Below, in pieces: positions 25,391 through 34,250 of a stretch of 64,000 nucleotides of DNA. The DNA is taken from NCBI GenBank assembly GCA_036378175.1, contig DASUWY010000040.1, positions 1-64,000 on the forward strand, read 5' to 3'. The translations under genes were made by a program, and so were the position numbers. Source of the stretch: Thermoleophilaceae bacterium (GTDB lineage: Bacteria > Actinomycetota > Thermoleophilia > Solirubrobacterales > Thermoleophilaceae). Numbering within the stretch: position 1 is the first letter of the stretch; every line of letters starts with the position of its first letter. Below the pieces are notes generated by a model that saw only the letters and a list, made by a program, of their open reading frames with translations, was not told the origin of the DNA and made no database searches.

Positions 25391-27156
25391 TCGCCCTGAT
25401 CGCCGTGATCGTGGTGACGGTCGGCACGCTCGGCCTCGGCACGTGGGCCGTGCGCTTCGCCCGCACCACCTCCGACCTGTTCGTGGCCTCCCGCGCGATC
25501 ACGCCCTGGTGGAACGCGGCCGCGGTGTCCGGCGAATACCTCTCGGCGGCGAGCTTCCTCGGCATCGCGGGGCTCGCCATGAAGCTGGGCATGGATGCGC
25601 TCTGGCTCTCCGTGGGCTTCACCGCGGGCTACCTCACGCTGCTCCTGTTCGTGGCCGCGCCGCTGCGGCGCTTCGGGTCGTTCACGATCTCGGACTTCGT
25701 CGAGGCGAGGCTCGGCAACCCGCGGATGCGGTTGCTCGCGGCAGCCATCGTGCTCGGCATCGCCGGCTTCTACCTCGTGCCTCAGCTCAAGGGCGCGGGG
25801 ATCACGCTCGGCGAGGTGACGGGCGCGCCTTACTGGGTGGGCGTGGTGGTGGTGGGGGCGATCGTGGCCATCAACGTCAGCCTCGGCGGCATGCGCGGCA
25901 TCACGTACGTGCAGGCCGTGCAGTTCTGGATCAAGACGTTCGCCATCGCCCTGCCGGCGTGCCTTTTGCTGATCTACCTCGGTGGCCTGCCGCATCGCTC
26001 CGCGCTGTTCGGCGCGGACGTGCCGCGTGCTCCAGCTCACGGGCTCGTGGTCAAGCTCGACTCGCCGAAGACCGTCGCGTTCCAGCGCGCAACGGCCTAT
26101 CGCGCCGCGGGCGTGCCGCGTCACGCGCGCGCGGGGGAGAAGGTCACGCTCCCGGCCGGCCGTGTTGTCCTGCCGCCCGGCGCCGCGGTGCCGCTGAGCG
26201 AGGGCGCGCAGCGTGGCCCGGGCGTGGTCTGGTCGCGGCCGGTGGGCCATGGCGGGCGCGACGGGCCGCTGTTCGTCTACTCGCTGCTGATAGCCACCGT
26301 GCTCGGCACGATGGGCCTGCCGCACATCCTGGTTCGCTTCTACACCAACCCGGACGGGCCGGCTGCCCGCCGCACGACCGTGCGCGTGCTCGGCCTGCTT
26401 GGCATCTTCTATCTCTTCCCCACGGTCTACGGGCTGCTCGGGCGCGTGCTCGCCTCCGGCCTCTACGTGACCGGGGAGACCGACTCGGTTGTGCTGCGCC
26501 TGCCGCACCTGGCATGGCCGGGAGTGCCCGGCAACCTCCTGTCGGCGCTCACCGCGGCGGGTGCGTTCGCCGCGTTTCTCTCCACCGCCTCGGGACTGCT
26601 CGTATCGATTGCGGGGACGCTCTCCTACGACGTGTGGGGACGGGTCCGCGCGCGCGGCGGCGGCGGGAGCACGCACTCCCGCCGGCTGCGATTCCGCGCG
26701 TCGGCAATGGCCGGAATAGTGCTGCCCGTGCTGCTGGCGCTCGTCGCCGGCAACCTCGACATCGGCGTGCTGGTGGGGTGGGCGTTCGCGATCGCGGCGA
26801 GCAGCTTCTGCCCGATGTTCCTGCTCGGCATCTGGTGGCACCGCTTGACGGCGAGGGGCGCGGCCACAGGCATGATCGCGGGCGCGGCGGTGGCGAGCGG
26901 CGGCATCTTCGCCGGCCTTATCGCGGGGGAGAACGTGGGCGGCGCGCTCGGCGCGCTGCTCAGCCAGCCCGCCGTTGTGTCCGTGCCGATCGCATTCGTG
27001 ACGATGGTTGTGGTGTCGCTGCTCGACCCGCGCGGGGTGCCGGACGTGGAGCCGATGATGCTGGCGCTGCACGCGCCGGAGGGGCTCGGGCTCGAGCAGC
27101 TCGAGCAGCGGGAGCCGGCGGCGCCCGAGGGCGCCCGCGAGCCCGCGCCCGCCTAG
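25387..27156 (+). CDS. Sodium:solute symporter (SSS family), acetate/monocarboxylate type
   Basis: A 589-residue transporter with about 13 hydrophobic helices. Family marks include the unwound-helix region NAAAVSGEYLSAASFLGIAGLAMK (positions ~39-62), NVSLGGMRGITYVQAVQFWIK, DSVVLRLPHLAWP and the KWHR-equivalent LLGIWWHRLTARGAA, as in ActP/MctP proteins that import acetate, propionate or pyruvate with Na+ or H+. An unusually long hydrophilic insert (~90 residues, 202-292) lies between two helices. Co-transcription with LytS/LytTR and the small membrane protein, opposite acs-satP, supports acetate as substrate; the evidence is contextual. Confidence 0.9.
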   Translation: MIALIAVIVVTVGTLGLGTWAVRFARTTSDLFVASRAITPWWNAAAVSGEYLSAASFLGIAGLAMKLGMDALWLSVGFTAGYLTLLLFVAAPLRRFGSFTISDFVEARLGNPRMRLLAAAIVLGIAGFYLVPQLKGAGITLGEVTGAPYWVGVVVVGAIVAINVSLGGMRGITYVQAVQFWIKTFAIALPACLLLIYLGGLPHRSALFGADVPRAPAHGLVVKLDSPKTVAFQRATAYRAAGVPRHARAGEKVTLPAGRVVLPPGAAVPLSEGAQRGPGVVWSRPVGHGGRDGPLFVYSLLIATVLGTMGLPHILVRFYTNPDGPAARRTTVRVLGLLGIFYLFPTVYGLLGRVLASGLYVTGETDSVVLRLPHLAWPGVPGNLLSALTAAGAFAAFLSTASGLLVSIAGTLSYDVWGRVRARGGGGSTHSRRLRFRASAMAGIVLPVLLALVAGNLDIGVLVGWAFAIAASSFCPMFLLGIWWHRLTARGAATGMIAGAAVASGGIFAGLIAGENVGGALGALLSQPAVVSVPIAFVTMVVVSLLDPRGVPDVEPMMLALHAPEGLGLEQLEQREPAAPEGAREPAPA

Positions 27157-27160
27157 ACCG

Positions 27161-27862
27161 TCAGGCCGCGTGCGGGCCTTCGTCGATGTGCAGCCAGTCG
27201 TCCAGCGGTAGGCGGCCGCCGGCCTCCGCCAGCTCTTCGCGGGTGATGTGCGGAAGGCAGGTGACCGCGATGTTCCCGATCAGCTCGACGGTCTTGCGGT
27301 TGGACTCGGCGACGCCGTCCGCGGGCTCGGGCCAGGGAGTGATCACCACCCCGCGAACGTCGAGCCCCGCCGTGGCTGCCGCCTCGAGAGTGAGAAGCGT
27401 GTGATTGATCGAGCCGAGCGACGGCCGCGCGGCCACCACCACGGGCACGCCGAGGTCCAGCGCGAGGTCGCGAACCAGGTAGCCCGGCGTGAGCGGGACG
27501 AGCAGGCCGCCGACTCCCTCGCACACCAGCGCATCCGCATGGTCGGCCGCGTTGCGTGCCTTGGCGAGCAGCTCGTTTGGCTCGATGTGATCGCCCGCCA
27601 TCTCCGCCGCGTAGTGCGGCGACACCGGTGGCCCGTAGCGATGCGGCGCCACGTCGTCGTCGGTCTGCCCGGCCGTGGCCACCGACGCGAGCAACTCGTG
27701 ATCGCGCGCCCAGCCCTCCGGCGCCTCCTCGTCGAGCCCAGTGACCGCCGGCTTGAACGCCGCCACCTTCTCACCGCGCGCCGCGAGTCCCGCACAGATC
27801 GCGGCCGCGAGGATCGTCTTGCCAACGCCGGTGTCGGTGCCGGCGACGAAAACCCCGCGCAC
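27161..27862 (-). CDS. bioD: Dethiobiotin synthetase
   Basis: A 233-residue P-loop enzyme that carboxylates and cyclises 7,8-diaminopelargonate to dethiobiotin using ATP. The P-loop is GTDTGVGKTILAAAI near the N-terminus, followed by AFKPAVTG, the Mg-binding CEGVGGLLVPL and the purine-pocket VVVAARPSLGSINH. The start GTG at 27862 shares its G with the bioF stop (TAGTG), so the two are translationally coupled. It is the last gene of bioB-bioF-bioD and ends 4 bp from the convergent symporter gene. Confidence 0.95.
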   Translation of the reverse strand: MRGVFVAGTDTGVGKTILAAAICAGLAARGEKVAAFKPAVTGLDEEAPEGWARDHELLASVATAGQTDDDVAPHRYGPPVSPHYAAEMAGDHIEPNELLAKARNAADHADALVCEGVGGLLVPLTPGYLVRDLALDLGVPVVVAARPSLGSINHTLLTLEAAATAGLDVRGVVITPWPEPADGVAESNRKTVELIGNIAVTCLPHITREELAEAGGRLPLDDWLHIDEGPHAA

Positions 27863-29088
27863 TAAGCGGCTTCGGCCAAGCCGTCGTACACTCCGTGCGC
27901 GGGCTCCGCCGCCCGCGGCTCCCGCGGCACCTCGGGCTGCGCGGGCATCACCGCAGCGAGGACCTTGGCGGCCTGCCGCAGCTCCGCGCCGGTGTGCGAG
28001 GCCATCACCGCGAGCCGCAGCCGGGACGTGCCCTCGGGCACCGTGGGCGGCCGGATCGCCTGCGCGAACACGCCCTTCTTGAGCGCCTTCTCGCACGCGG
28101 CCATGGCCGCGGACGCGCCGCCGACCACGAGCGGGACGATCTGAGTCTCCGAGTGGCCGCAGCGGAGCCCCTCGTCCCGCAGCGCCTCGCGCAAGACGCG
28201 GGCGTTGCGCTGCAGCTTGTCCACGCGCTGCGGTGACGAGCGCAGGAGGTCCAGCGCCGCCAGCGCCCCAGCTACCGCGGGCGGCGGCGGGGCGGTGGAG
28301 AAGATGAGCGTGCGCGCGACGTTCACGAGGTAGTCCGCCATGTCCGAGTCGCAGCACACGTACGCGCCGTACGAGCCGAGCGATTTGCCGAGCGTGCCGA
28401 CGATCACATCCACCTCGTCCTCGAGCCCCGCGGCCGCCACCGCCCCGCGTCCCCCGGGGCCCAGCGTGCCTGTGCCGTGCGCCTCGTCCACCATCACGCG
28501 CGCGTCGTAACGCCGTGCCAACTGGACGATCTCAGGAAGCGGCGCGACGTCCCCGTCCATGGAGAACACGCTGTCGGTGACGATCAGAGCGGCGCGTCCC
28601 GCGGCCTCGCGCAGCCCGTACTCGAGATGCTCGATGTCGCAGTGGTCGTACACGAAGGTGCGGGCTTTCGCGAGCCGGCAGCCGTCGACGATGCTGGCGT
28701 GGTTGAGCGAGTCGGACAGCACCACGTCGCCCTCCCGCGCGAGCGTGGAGACGATCCCCGCGTTGGCCAGGTAGCCGGAGCCGAAAAGGAGACACGCCTG
28801 GCTGCCCTTGAAGTCGGCCAGCTCCGACTCGAGCCGCCGGTGCACCGTCATGTTCCCGGAGACGAGCCGCGAAGCCCCGGCGCCCACGCCGTAACGCATG
28901 GCCGCCTCCGCCGCCGCCTCGCGCACGCGCGGGTGATCGGCCAGCCCCAGGTAGTTGTTCGAGCAGAGGAGCAGCACCGGCTTGCCGTCGAGCAGCACGC
29001 GTGGCCCTTGCGGGCCCGACACGAGCCTCATCCGCCGGTACAGCCCGCGCTCGCGCAGATCGTCGAGCCGTTCGTCTATGTCCGTCAT
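27862..29088 (-). CDS. bioF: 8-amino-7-oxononanoate synthase
   Basis: A 408-residue alpha-oxoamine synthase joining pimeloyl-ACP or pimeloyl-CoA with L-alanine to give 8-amino-7-oxononanoate. Marks are LLCSNNYLGLADHP, LFGSGYLANAGIVSTL, MVDEAHGTGTLGPGGRG and the PLP lysine in GTLGKSLGSYGAYV. It is full length plus a short C-terminal tail (~25 residues, PREPRAAEPAHGVYDG). The ATG overlaps the bioB stop by 4 bp. KBL (glycine C-acetyltransferase) is the main alternative, but the bio context decides. No bioC, bioH or bioW is in view, so the pimeloyl source lies elsewhere. Confidence 0.94.
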   Translation of the reverse strand: MTDIDERLDDLRERGLYRRMRLVSGPQGPRVLLDGKPVLLLCSNNYLGLADHPRVREAAAEAAMRYGVGAGASRLVSGNMTVHRRLESELADFKGSQACLLFGSGYLANAGIVSTLAREGDVVLSDSLNHASIVDGCRLAKARTFVYDHCDIEHLEYGLREAAGRAALIVTDSVFSMDGDVAPLPEIVQLARRYDARVMVDEAHGTGTLGPGGRGAVAAAGLEDEVDVIVGTLGKSLGSYGAYVCCDSDMADYLVNVARTLIFSTAPPPPAVAGALAALDLLRSSPQRVDKLQRNARVLREALRDEGLRCGHSETQIVPLVVGGASAAMAACEKALKKGVFAQAIRPPTVPEGTSRLRLAVMASHTGAELRQAAKVLAAVMPAQPEVPREPRAAEPAHGVYDGLAEAA

Positions 29089-30323
29089 GCCGCTTCCTCC
29101 CCTCTCGCGCCCGCGAACCTTCGCGCTCCGGCGTCCTTGGATCGCTCGCTTCGCGAACGCGAGGCAGGAACCTGGACGACTTCAAGCGGCCTCGCGCGAT
29201 TGGGCGCCCCGTCCGGCCGCGCCGGCACCGAGCTCTTCTTCCGGTGGCGGAGCTGCGTGGACGGATCCCAGAAGTTCGCCTCGGCCTGGCTCCTGATCAG
29301 CCGGTCGATCGGCGTGCCGGGGGTGTGGCCGTCCAGCCAGCCGTCGCGATTGTCCGGCCGCGGGTTCGAGCCGTTGTCCGGCTGTGCCGCCGTGTTCAGC
29401 CCGAGGTCCTCGAACATCGCGCGGTCGTCCTCCGGCTCGGCTCCGAGCGTGGTGAGGAAGTTCCCCATCATCACGCCGTTGAGGCCGGCCTTCACCGCGA
29501 GCGGCTGGAGCTCGCCGAGGTTCTCGATCCGGCCGCCGCAGAGCCGGAAGAGCGCCTCGGGGAGGATCAGCCGGAAGATCGCGATCCACTTGACGGCCTC
29601 CCACGGGTCCATGAAGTCGCGGTCGCCGAACTTGGTTCCTGGCCGCGGGTTCAAGAGATTGATGGGCACGGACGTGGGGTTGATCGACGCGAGCTGGAAC
29701 GCCATCTCCACGCGCTGCTCGCGCGACTCGCCGAGGTTCAGGATGCCGCCCACGCACGTCTCGAGCCCGGCCTCCTTGACCGCGTCTATCGTGCGCAGCC
29801 GGCCCTCGTACTTCACCGTCGTGGACACCTCGTCGTAGTAGGACTCCGCCGTCTCCACGTTGTGATGCACGCGCTGGATGCCGGCGTCCTTGAGCGCCTT
29901 CGCGCGCGCGACTGACATGTGCCCGATCGAGGCGCAGCGCTTGAGGTTGGTGTGCTCGGCAACCAGCTTGGCGCCCGCCAGGATGTTCTCGAAGTCGCGC
30001 TTGGAAAGCCCCTGCCCCTGGGTGACCATGCAGAAGCGGTGCGCGCCCGCCGCCTCGGCCGCCTTCGCGTGCTCGAGGATCTGCTCGGGGCTCATCATCG
30101 CGTGCATCGGAGTGTCCGCCTCCGCGTACTTCGACTGCGCGCAGAAGCCGCAGTCCTCCGCGCAGCCGCCCGACTTGGCGTTGACCAATGAGCAGAGGTC
30201 CGTGGAGTCGCCAAAGCGCTCCATTCGCGCCTCGAAGGCACGGTCTACGAGCGCGAGGATTTCCTCGTGGTCCTCGATCTCCCCGAGGGCCAGAGCTTCC
30301 TCGTACGTGATCAGCGGCGGCAA
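29085..30323 (-). CDS. bioB: Biotin synthase with long C-terminal tail
   Basis: A radical-SAM enzyme that inserts sulfur into dethiobiotin. The [4Fe-4S] motif is SGGCAEDCGFCAQS with Cys54, Cys58 and Cys61. Downstream are SIGHMSVARAKALKDAGIQRVHHN, VGGILNLGESREQRV and the [2Fe-2S] Arg region. At 412 residues it is about 60-80 longer than typical BioB: after the usual end a basic, low-complexity tail (rich in Arg, Ser and Pro, residues ~350-412) follows FWDPSTQLRHRKK. The tail could be an RNA/protein contact or a frame read-through. It heads the bioB-F-D operon; the 66-bp upstream gap shows no clear BirA or BioQ palindrome. Confidence 0.94.
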   Translation of the reverse strand: MPPLITYEEALALGEIEDHEEILALVDRAFEARMERFGDSTDLCSLVNAKSGGCAEDCGFCAQSKYAEADTPMHAMMSPEQILEHAKAAEAAGAHRFCMVTQGQGLSKRDFENILAGAKLVAEHTNLKRCASIGHMSVARAKALKDAGIQRVHHNVETAESYYDEVSTTVKYEGRLRTIDAVKEAGLETCVGGILNLGESREQRVEMAFQLASINPTSVPINLLNPRPGTKFGDRDFMDPWEAVKWIAIFRLILPEALFRLCGGRIENLGELQPLAVKAGLNGVMMGNFLTTLGAEPEDDRAMFEDLGLNTAAQPDNGSNPRPDNRDGWLDGHTPGTPIDRLIRSQAEANFWDPSTQLRHRKKSSVPARPDGAPNRARPLEVVQVPASRSRSERSKDAGARRFAGARGEEAA

Positions 30324-30389
30324 GCTGAACCTCCCATTGAGCGGCGACGGTTGCCGCCAAGGTATGGGGAGGGTCGGACGGCTATGCCA

Positions 30390-30956
30390 TCAGCTGAGCA
30401 GCGACTGGGCTTCGAGCTCGGCCACCGGCACGCCGCGGGCGATCAGCGCCTTGCGGTCACGGGTGCGCAGCGGCTTGGCGGGCACGCCCGACCAGATCTC
30501 CCAGGCGGGGATCGGTTTCGTGACGACCGAGCCCGCCGCGGCGATCGCGCCCACGCCCAGGCTCGTGCCCGGCAGCATCACGGCGTTGTTGGCGAGAAAG
30601 GCAAGGTGGTCGATCACGATCGTGCTGAGCTCCACGTGGCGCCATTCCATCGGCGACATCGTGCTCATCGCGGCGTCCGGCTGGTCGGACCCCGTGATCA
30701 CCCGCGCGCCGTGCGCCACGTCCGCGAGGTCGCCGATCAGGCAGGTGCCGCCGCCGATGATCGAGCTGAAGCTCGACACGTGGACGCCTGCCCCGATCTC
30801 CAGGCGCTCGCCGCCCTCGAGCCGGCAGTAGTCGTCAATCCGCGAGCGGTCGCCGATCGAGATGGTCTCGGGCTTGAGGATCAGCGCGTGCTCGAACACC
30901 TGCACGCCCTCGCCCACGTGGGCCAAGCGCCGCATGAACTCAGGCGGCTTGAGCAC
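30390..30956 (-). CDS. Hexapeptide-repeat acyltransferase (left-handed beta-helix)
   Basis: A 188-residue LbH acyltransferase. The spaced aliphatic/Gly repeats run from ETISIGDRSRIDDYC through HVSSFSSIIGGGTCLIGD to PGTSLGVGAIAAAGSVVTKPIP, with the family's terminal GVPAKPLRTRD. These are trimeric enzymes that acetylate or formylate sugar amines and hydroxyls. The GTG start 30956 (AGGA 6 nt upstream) overlaps the upstream glycosyltransferase stop by 17 bp. With a DegT-type aminotransferase two genes upstream, N-acylation of a nucleotide amino-sugar is the likely role, as in PglD or QdtC; this is inferred from context. Confidence 0.88.
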   Translation of the reverse strand: MLKPPEFMRRLAHVGEGVQVFEHALILKPETISIGDRSRIDDYCRLEGGERLEIGAGVHVSSFSSIIGGGTCLIGDLADVAHGARVITGSDQPDAAMSTMSPMEWRHVELSTIVIDHLAFLANNAVMLPGTSLGVGAIAAAGSVVTKPIPAWEIWSGVPAKPLRTRDRKALIARGVPVAELEAQSLLS

Positions 30957-33006
30957 CGTGCGTCCTGCGCAGCTCGGCGAACAGCTTCAGGTAGTCGCCC
31001 GCCACGTCATCCCAGCCGCGGGCCGCGGTGGCGGCGGCGTTGTGCTCGAGCGCCTCGGGCGAGGTCGCGGGAGAGCCGTCCCAGATGCGGGCGAGCGCGG
31101 CGGCCACGTCCTCGGGGTCGAGCGGGTCGAACAGCTCGACCGTGGCCCCCAGGCGCTCCACCTGCTCGACGATGGGAGGCACGCGCGAGATCGCGACCGG
31201 CTTGTGCACGGTCATCGCCTCCCACATCGGGAAGCTGCCCGCCTCGTAGAGCGTGGTCTGCACCATGCCATCCGACTCCTCGTAGAGGGCCTGCAGCTCG
31301 CGCGCGCTCACGTACCCGAGACCGATCAGGTCCGGCCCGTGGTAGCGGATGTCGGTACCGCCGCCACTGGCCACCACGCTGATCGGGCGGCCGTGACGGC
31401 GCAGGATGCGCAGCGCGGCGTCGAGCACCGGATAGTTCTTGTGCAGGTGGCAGCCGTTCGGGCTGAGCAGGAAGCGCGCGGGGAGCCCCCAGCGCCGGCG
31501 CACCGCGGCGCGCTCCTCGGGCGTGGCCGGGTCGGCCGGGGTCTCGGCGGTGAGCGGGATCACGTGCGAGAGCGAGTCCGGCGTGCCGTAGAAGTGCCGC
31601 ATCTCGCCGCGGATGAAGTTGGAGGAGTGCACCATCGCGCTGCACAGCTCGATCCAGCGCGGGGTCTGCGCCTCGAGCTGCACCTTGTCCTGCGGGCCAT
31701 ACACGTCGAAATGCTTCCAGTTGAGGTCATGGAAGGTGCACACGAGCGGCGCCCTCGTCACGAGCGGAAACGACATGTGCGGCCACGAGTAGTAGACGAC
31801 GTCCGCGCCCTCCATCTCGCGCGTGGCCACCTGGTCGAAGTCGGGCCCCGGCACGGTCACCACCTCCACGCCCGCACGCTGGAGCAGCGCGGTGCCCGGG
31901 TCGAAGGGGTCGAACGGCTTGATCTGGCAGACGAGCTTCACCCGCGGCCGCGACTCGTGCTCCGCCATCGCGAGCACCAGCTCGCGCATGAAACGCTCGC
32001 CGCCGCCCTCGCTCGACTTGGGGTTGAGCACGCAGATAGACAGGCGCTCGCCGGTGACGGCCGTCTGGATGGCCGCCGGCCCGGCGGCCCGCTGTGTGGG
32101 TTCGAGTGCCTCCATCAGCACGCCATAGAGAGCCGACGCGGCATCCGACCAGCTTTCCGCCAGCACCGCCTCGCGCCCCGAGCTCTCGAGCTCGGTTCCG
32201 CGGTCGCGCCGGAGCGCGGAAGCGATCGCGGTGGCCAGGCTCGCGACGTCGTGCGGGCCGGCGTACGGATAGGCGCCGGCGCCGACGGCCGCCAGATGGT
32301 CGCCGGTGAGCGAGCTCTGAGGGGTGACCACGGGCACTCCCGTGGCGAGCGCCTCGCGCAGCGTCCAGCCGGTGCCCGGGTGGGACTCGAAGAGCACGAT
32401 GGCGCCGGCGCTCGCGGCCGCGTCGTGCCAGTCGTTCACCGCCACCACCTCGCGGTGGGCGAGCAGGCCGTGCTGGTTCGCGAGTCCGCCGGGCCGTACC
32501 ACGGGCTCGGCCGCGGGGTCCGCGAGCACGAGCCGCGGATCAAGCCCCGCCAGGCGCGCGAGCTTCACCGCCTGCATGAGCACCGGGTAGTTGATCGGCG
32601 GCACCGCCAGCACGTCGGTGCCGGGGATGGCGGCATCGGGCACGCGGGCCGGCGCGAGCGGCAGCGCGACCACGTGCACGCGCTCGGCCGGAAGGCTGAG
32701 CAGCACGCGCAGGTTGGCCGCGGCGCTGGAGGTGGGGACGATGAAGAGCGCGCCGCGCTCGGCCCAGGGGGCGAGCGAGTTCGCGAGCGCTTCGCGCAGC
32801 GATTGGTTGTAGAGGCCTTCGGTGTTCGGCAGCGCCGCCACGTAGGCCTCGGCGGGCTCGGCCGGCGGAGCGAAGGCGCTGGCGTCGGGGCAGAACACCA
32901 CCTCGCCGTCGGGTGCGTCCTCGGTCTCGGGGAGCTGTTCGAGCGCCTCGAGCAGGGGCGGAAGGTACTCGGGGAAGTCGCCGCTCCAGTAGAGCCTGAC
33001 GTCCAT
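30940..33006 (-). CDS. Tandem GT-B glycosyltransferase (two GT4-like modules)
   Basis: 688 residues from ATG 33006; the longer frame upstream is the shadow of the aminotransferase. Two glycosyltransferase modules are joined. Module one (1-~310) ends in a GT4-like donor site (VLFESHPGTGWTLREALATGVPVV). Module two (~335-688) starts with LSICVLNPKSSEGGGERF and has the donor motif TTLYEAGSFPMWEAMTVHKPVA (E-x7-E type). Each module has its own Rossmann donor half, so the protein may add two sugars or use one module for acceptor binding. The first module lacks a clean Gly-rich acceptor loop at its N-terminus. It lies between DegT and LbH genes with 11- and -17-bp spacing. Confidence 0.85.
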   Translation of the reverse strand: MDVRLYWSGDFPEYLPPLLEALEQLPETEDAPDGEVVFCPDASAFAPPAEPAEAYVAALPNTEGLYNQSLREALANSLAPWAERGALFIVPTSSAAANLRVLLSLPAERVHVVALPLAPARVPDAAIPGTDVLAVPPINYPVLMQAVKLARLAGLDPRLVLADPAAEPVVRPGGLANQHGLLAHREVVAVNDWHDAAASAGAIVLFESHPGTGWTLREALATGVPVVTPQSSLTGDHLAAVGAGAYPYAGPHDVASLATAIASALRRDRGTELESSGREAVLAESWSDAASALYGVLMEALEPTQRAAGPAAIQTAVTGERLSICVLNPKSSEGGGERFMRELVLAMAEHESRPRVKLVCQIKPFDPFDPGTALLQRAGVEVVTVPGPDFDQVATREMEGADVVYYSWPHMSFPLVTRAPLVCTFHDLNWKHFDVYGPQDKVQLEAQTPRWIELCSAMVHSSNFIRGEMRHFYGTPDSLSHVIPLTAETPADPATPEERAAVRRRWGLPARFLLSPNGCHLHKNYPVLDAALRILRRHGRPISVVASGGGTDIRYHGPDLIGLGYVSARELQALYEESDGMVQTTLYEAGSFPMWEAMTVHKPVAISRVPPIVEQVERLGATVELFDPLDPEDVAAALARIWDGSPATSPEALEHNAAATAARGWDDVAGDYLKLFAELRRTHGAQAA

Positions 33007-33017
33007 GATTCTCGCCG

Positions 33018-34160
33018 TTAAGCGGCGGCGGGCTGGCCGAGAGCCGGTGTGTTGCGGGCCCGCGCGAGGGCGATGCCGAGCGCGCCCACCACCTCGTCCA
33101 CCTCCGCGAACGTCATCTCGTAGAACATCGGGAGGTTGAGCACTTCGGCGCTCGCGAGCTCTGCGTGCGGGCGCAGCTCGTTCCGGTAAGCGGCGTACTC
33201 GGGGATCGGCTGGCGGTACGCGGGCACCGGGTAGAGCGAGCGCGTCTCCACGCCCTGCTCGGCGAGCCACTCCGCCACGGCGTCGCGGTGGGGGACGCGG
33301 ATCGCGTACGAGAACCACGCGGGGGTGCCGTCGGAGTAGTGGCCGGTGGGCTGCACCTCCGGCAGCGCCTCGAGCTGCTCGGCGTAGCGCTTCGCGAGCG
33401 CCGCGCGGTGTGAGAGCACGTCGCTCGCTCGCGAGAGCTGCACGCGACCGATCGCTGCGGCCATCTCGGTGATGCGGAAGTTCCACGCCAGCGTGTCGTG
33501 CACGTACTTGCGGCCCGGAATCTCGCCCTGGCCGCGCATCTTGCGGGCGCGGGCGGCGAGCTCCTCGTCGTCCATGAAGACCATCCCGCCCTCGCCGGTG
33601 AGCATGGCCTTGGCGGTGTGGAAGCTCGTGGTGGCCACCGTGCCGAGCGCGCAGGTGGGCACGCCCAGGTGGTGGGCGCCCAGCGACTGCGCGCCGTCCA
33701 CCATCAGCTGGATGCGGCGGTCGGCGCAGATGGCCTGAAGGAGCGTGTAGTCCACGGGCGAGCCGCAGTAGTCGGCCACAAGCAGGGCCTTGGTGCGCGG
33801 CGTGGCGCGGCGGGCCACCTCGTCGGGATCGATGTTGAGCGTGACCGGGTCGACGTCGCAGAACACGGGGGTGGCGCCCTGCCAGACGATCGAGCTGGTG
33901 GTGGCGATGTAGGACAGCGCCGAGACGAGCACCTCGTCTCCGGGGCCGATCTTCAGAAGCTTCATGGCGAGGTCGAGCGCGACGCTGCCGTTGGCCACCG
34001 CCACCGCGTGGGGGCGCTGCACGAGCGCAGCCGCGTCCTCCTCAAATGCCTTCACCGTCGCGCCCATGGAGAGGCGGCGCTCGCTCAGGGTCTCGAGGAC
34101 GGCGGCGATCTCCTCCTCGGCGATGTAGGGCTTGGCCCAGGGGATGTGGAAGTTGTGCAT
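33018..34160 (-). CDS. DegT/DnrJ/EryC1/StrS-family sugar aminotransferase
   Basis: A 380-residue fold-type I PLP aminotransferase acting on keto-sugar nucleotides. Visible are AVANGSVALDLAMKLL, SYIATTSSIVWQGATPVFCDVDP, VDGAQSLGAHHLG and FHTAKAMLTGEGGMVFMDD with the PLP lysine, plus the C-terminal NLPMFYEMTFAEVDEV typical of the family. It transfers an amino group from glutamate to a 3- or 4-keto sugar in surface-glycan or natural-product pathways. It leads the three-gene set with the tandem glycosyltransferase and the LbH acyltransferase, which together can make and attach an acylated amino sugar. No 4,6-dehydratase is adjacent. Confidence 0.93.
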   Translation of the reverse strand: MHNFHIPWAKPYIAEEEIAAVLETLSERRLSMGATVKAFEEDAAALVQRPHAVAVANGSVALDLAMKLLKIGPGDEVLVSALSYIATTSSIVWQGATPVFCDVDPVTLNIDPDEVARRATPRTKALLVADYCGSPVDYTLLQAICADRRIQLMVDGAQSLGAHHLGVPTCALGTVATTSFHTAKAMLTGEGGMVFMDDEELAARARKMRGQGEIPGRKYVHDTLAWNFRITEMAAAIGRVQLSRASDVLSHRAALAKRYAEQLEALPEVQPTGHYSDGTPAWFSYAIRVPHRDAVAEWLAEQGVETRSLYPVPAYRQPIPEYAAYRNELRPHAELASAEVLNLPMFYEMTFAEVDEVVGALGIALARARNTPALGQPAAA

Positions 34161-34250
34161 GAGGGTTCGAGCGCGGCTCGCAGGGGCGGGCCGCGAGGGA
34201 TCGGATGTCCCGGTATTCGGCGGGGAGGGGGTGGACTTGAGGCCGGAGGC

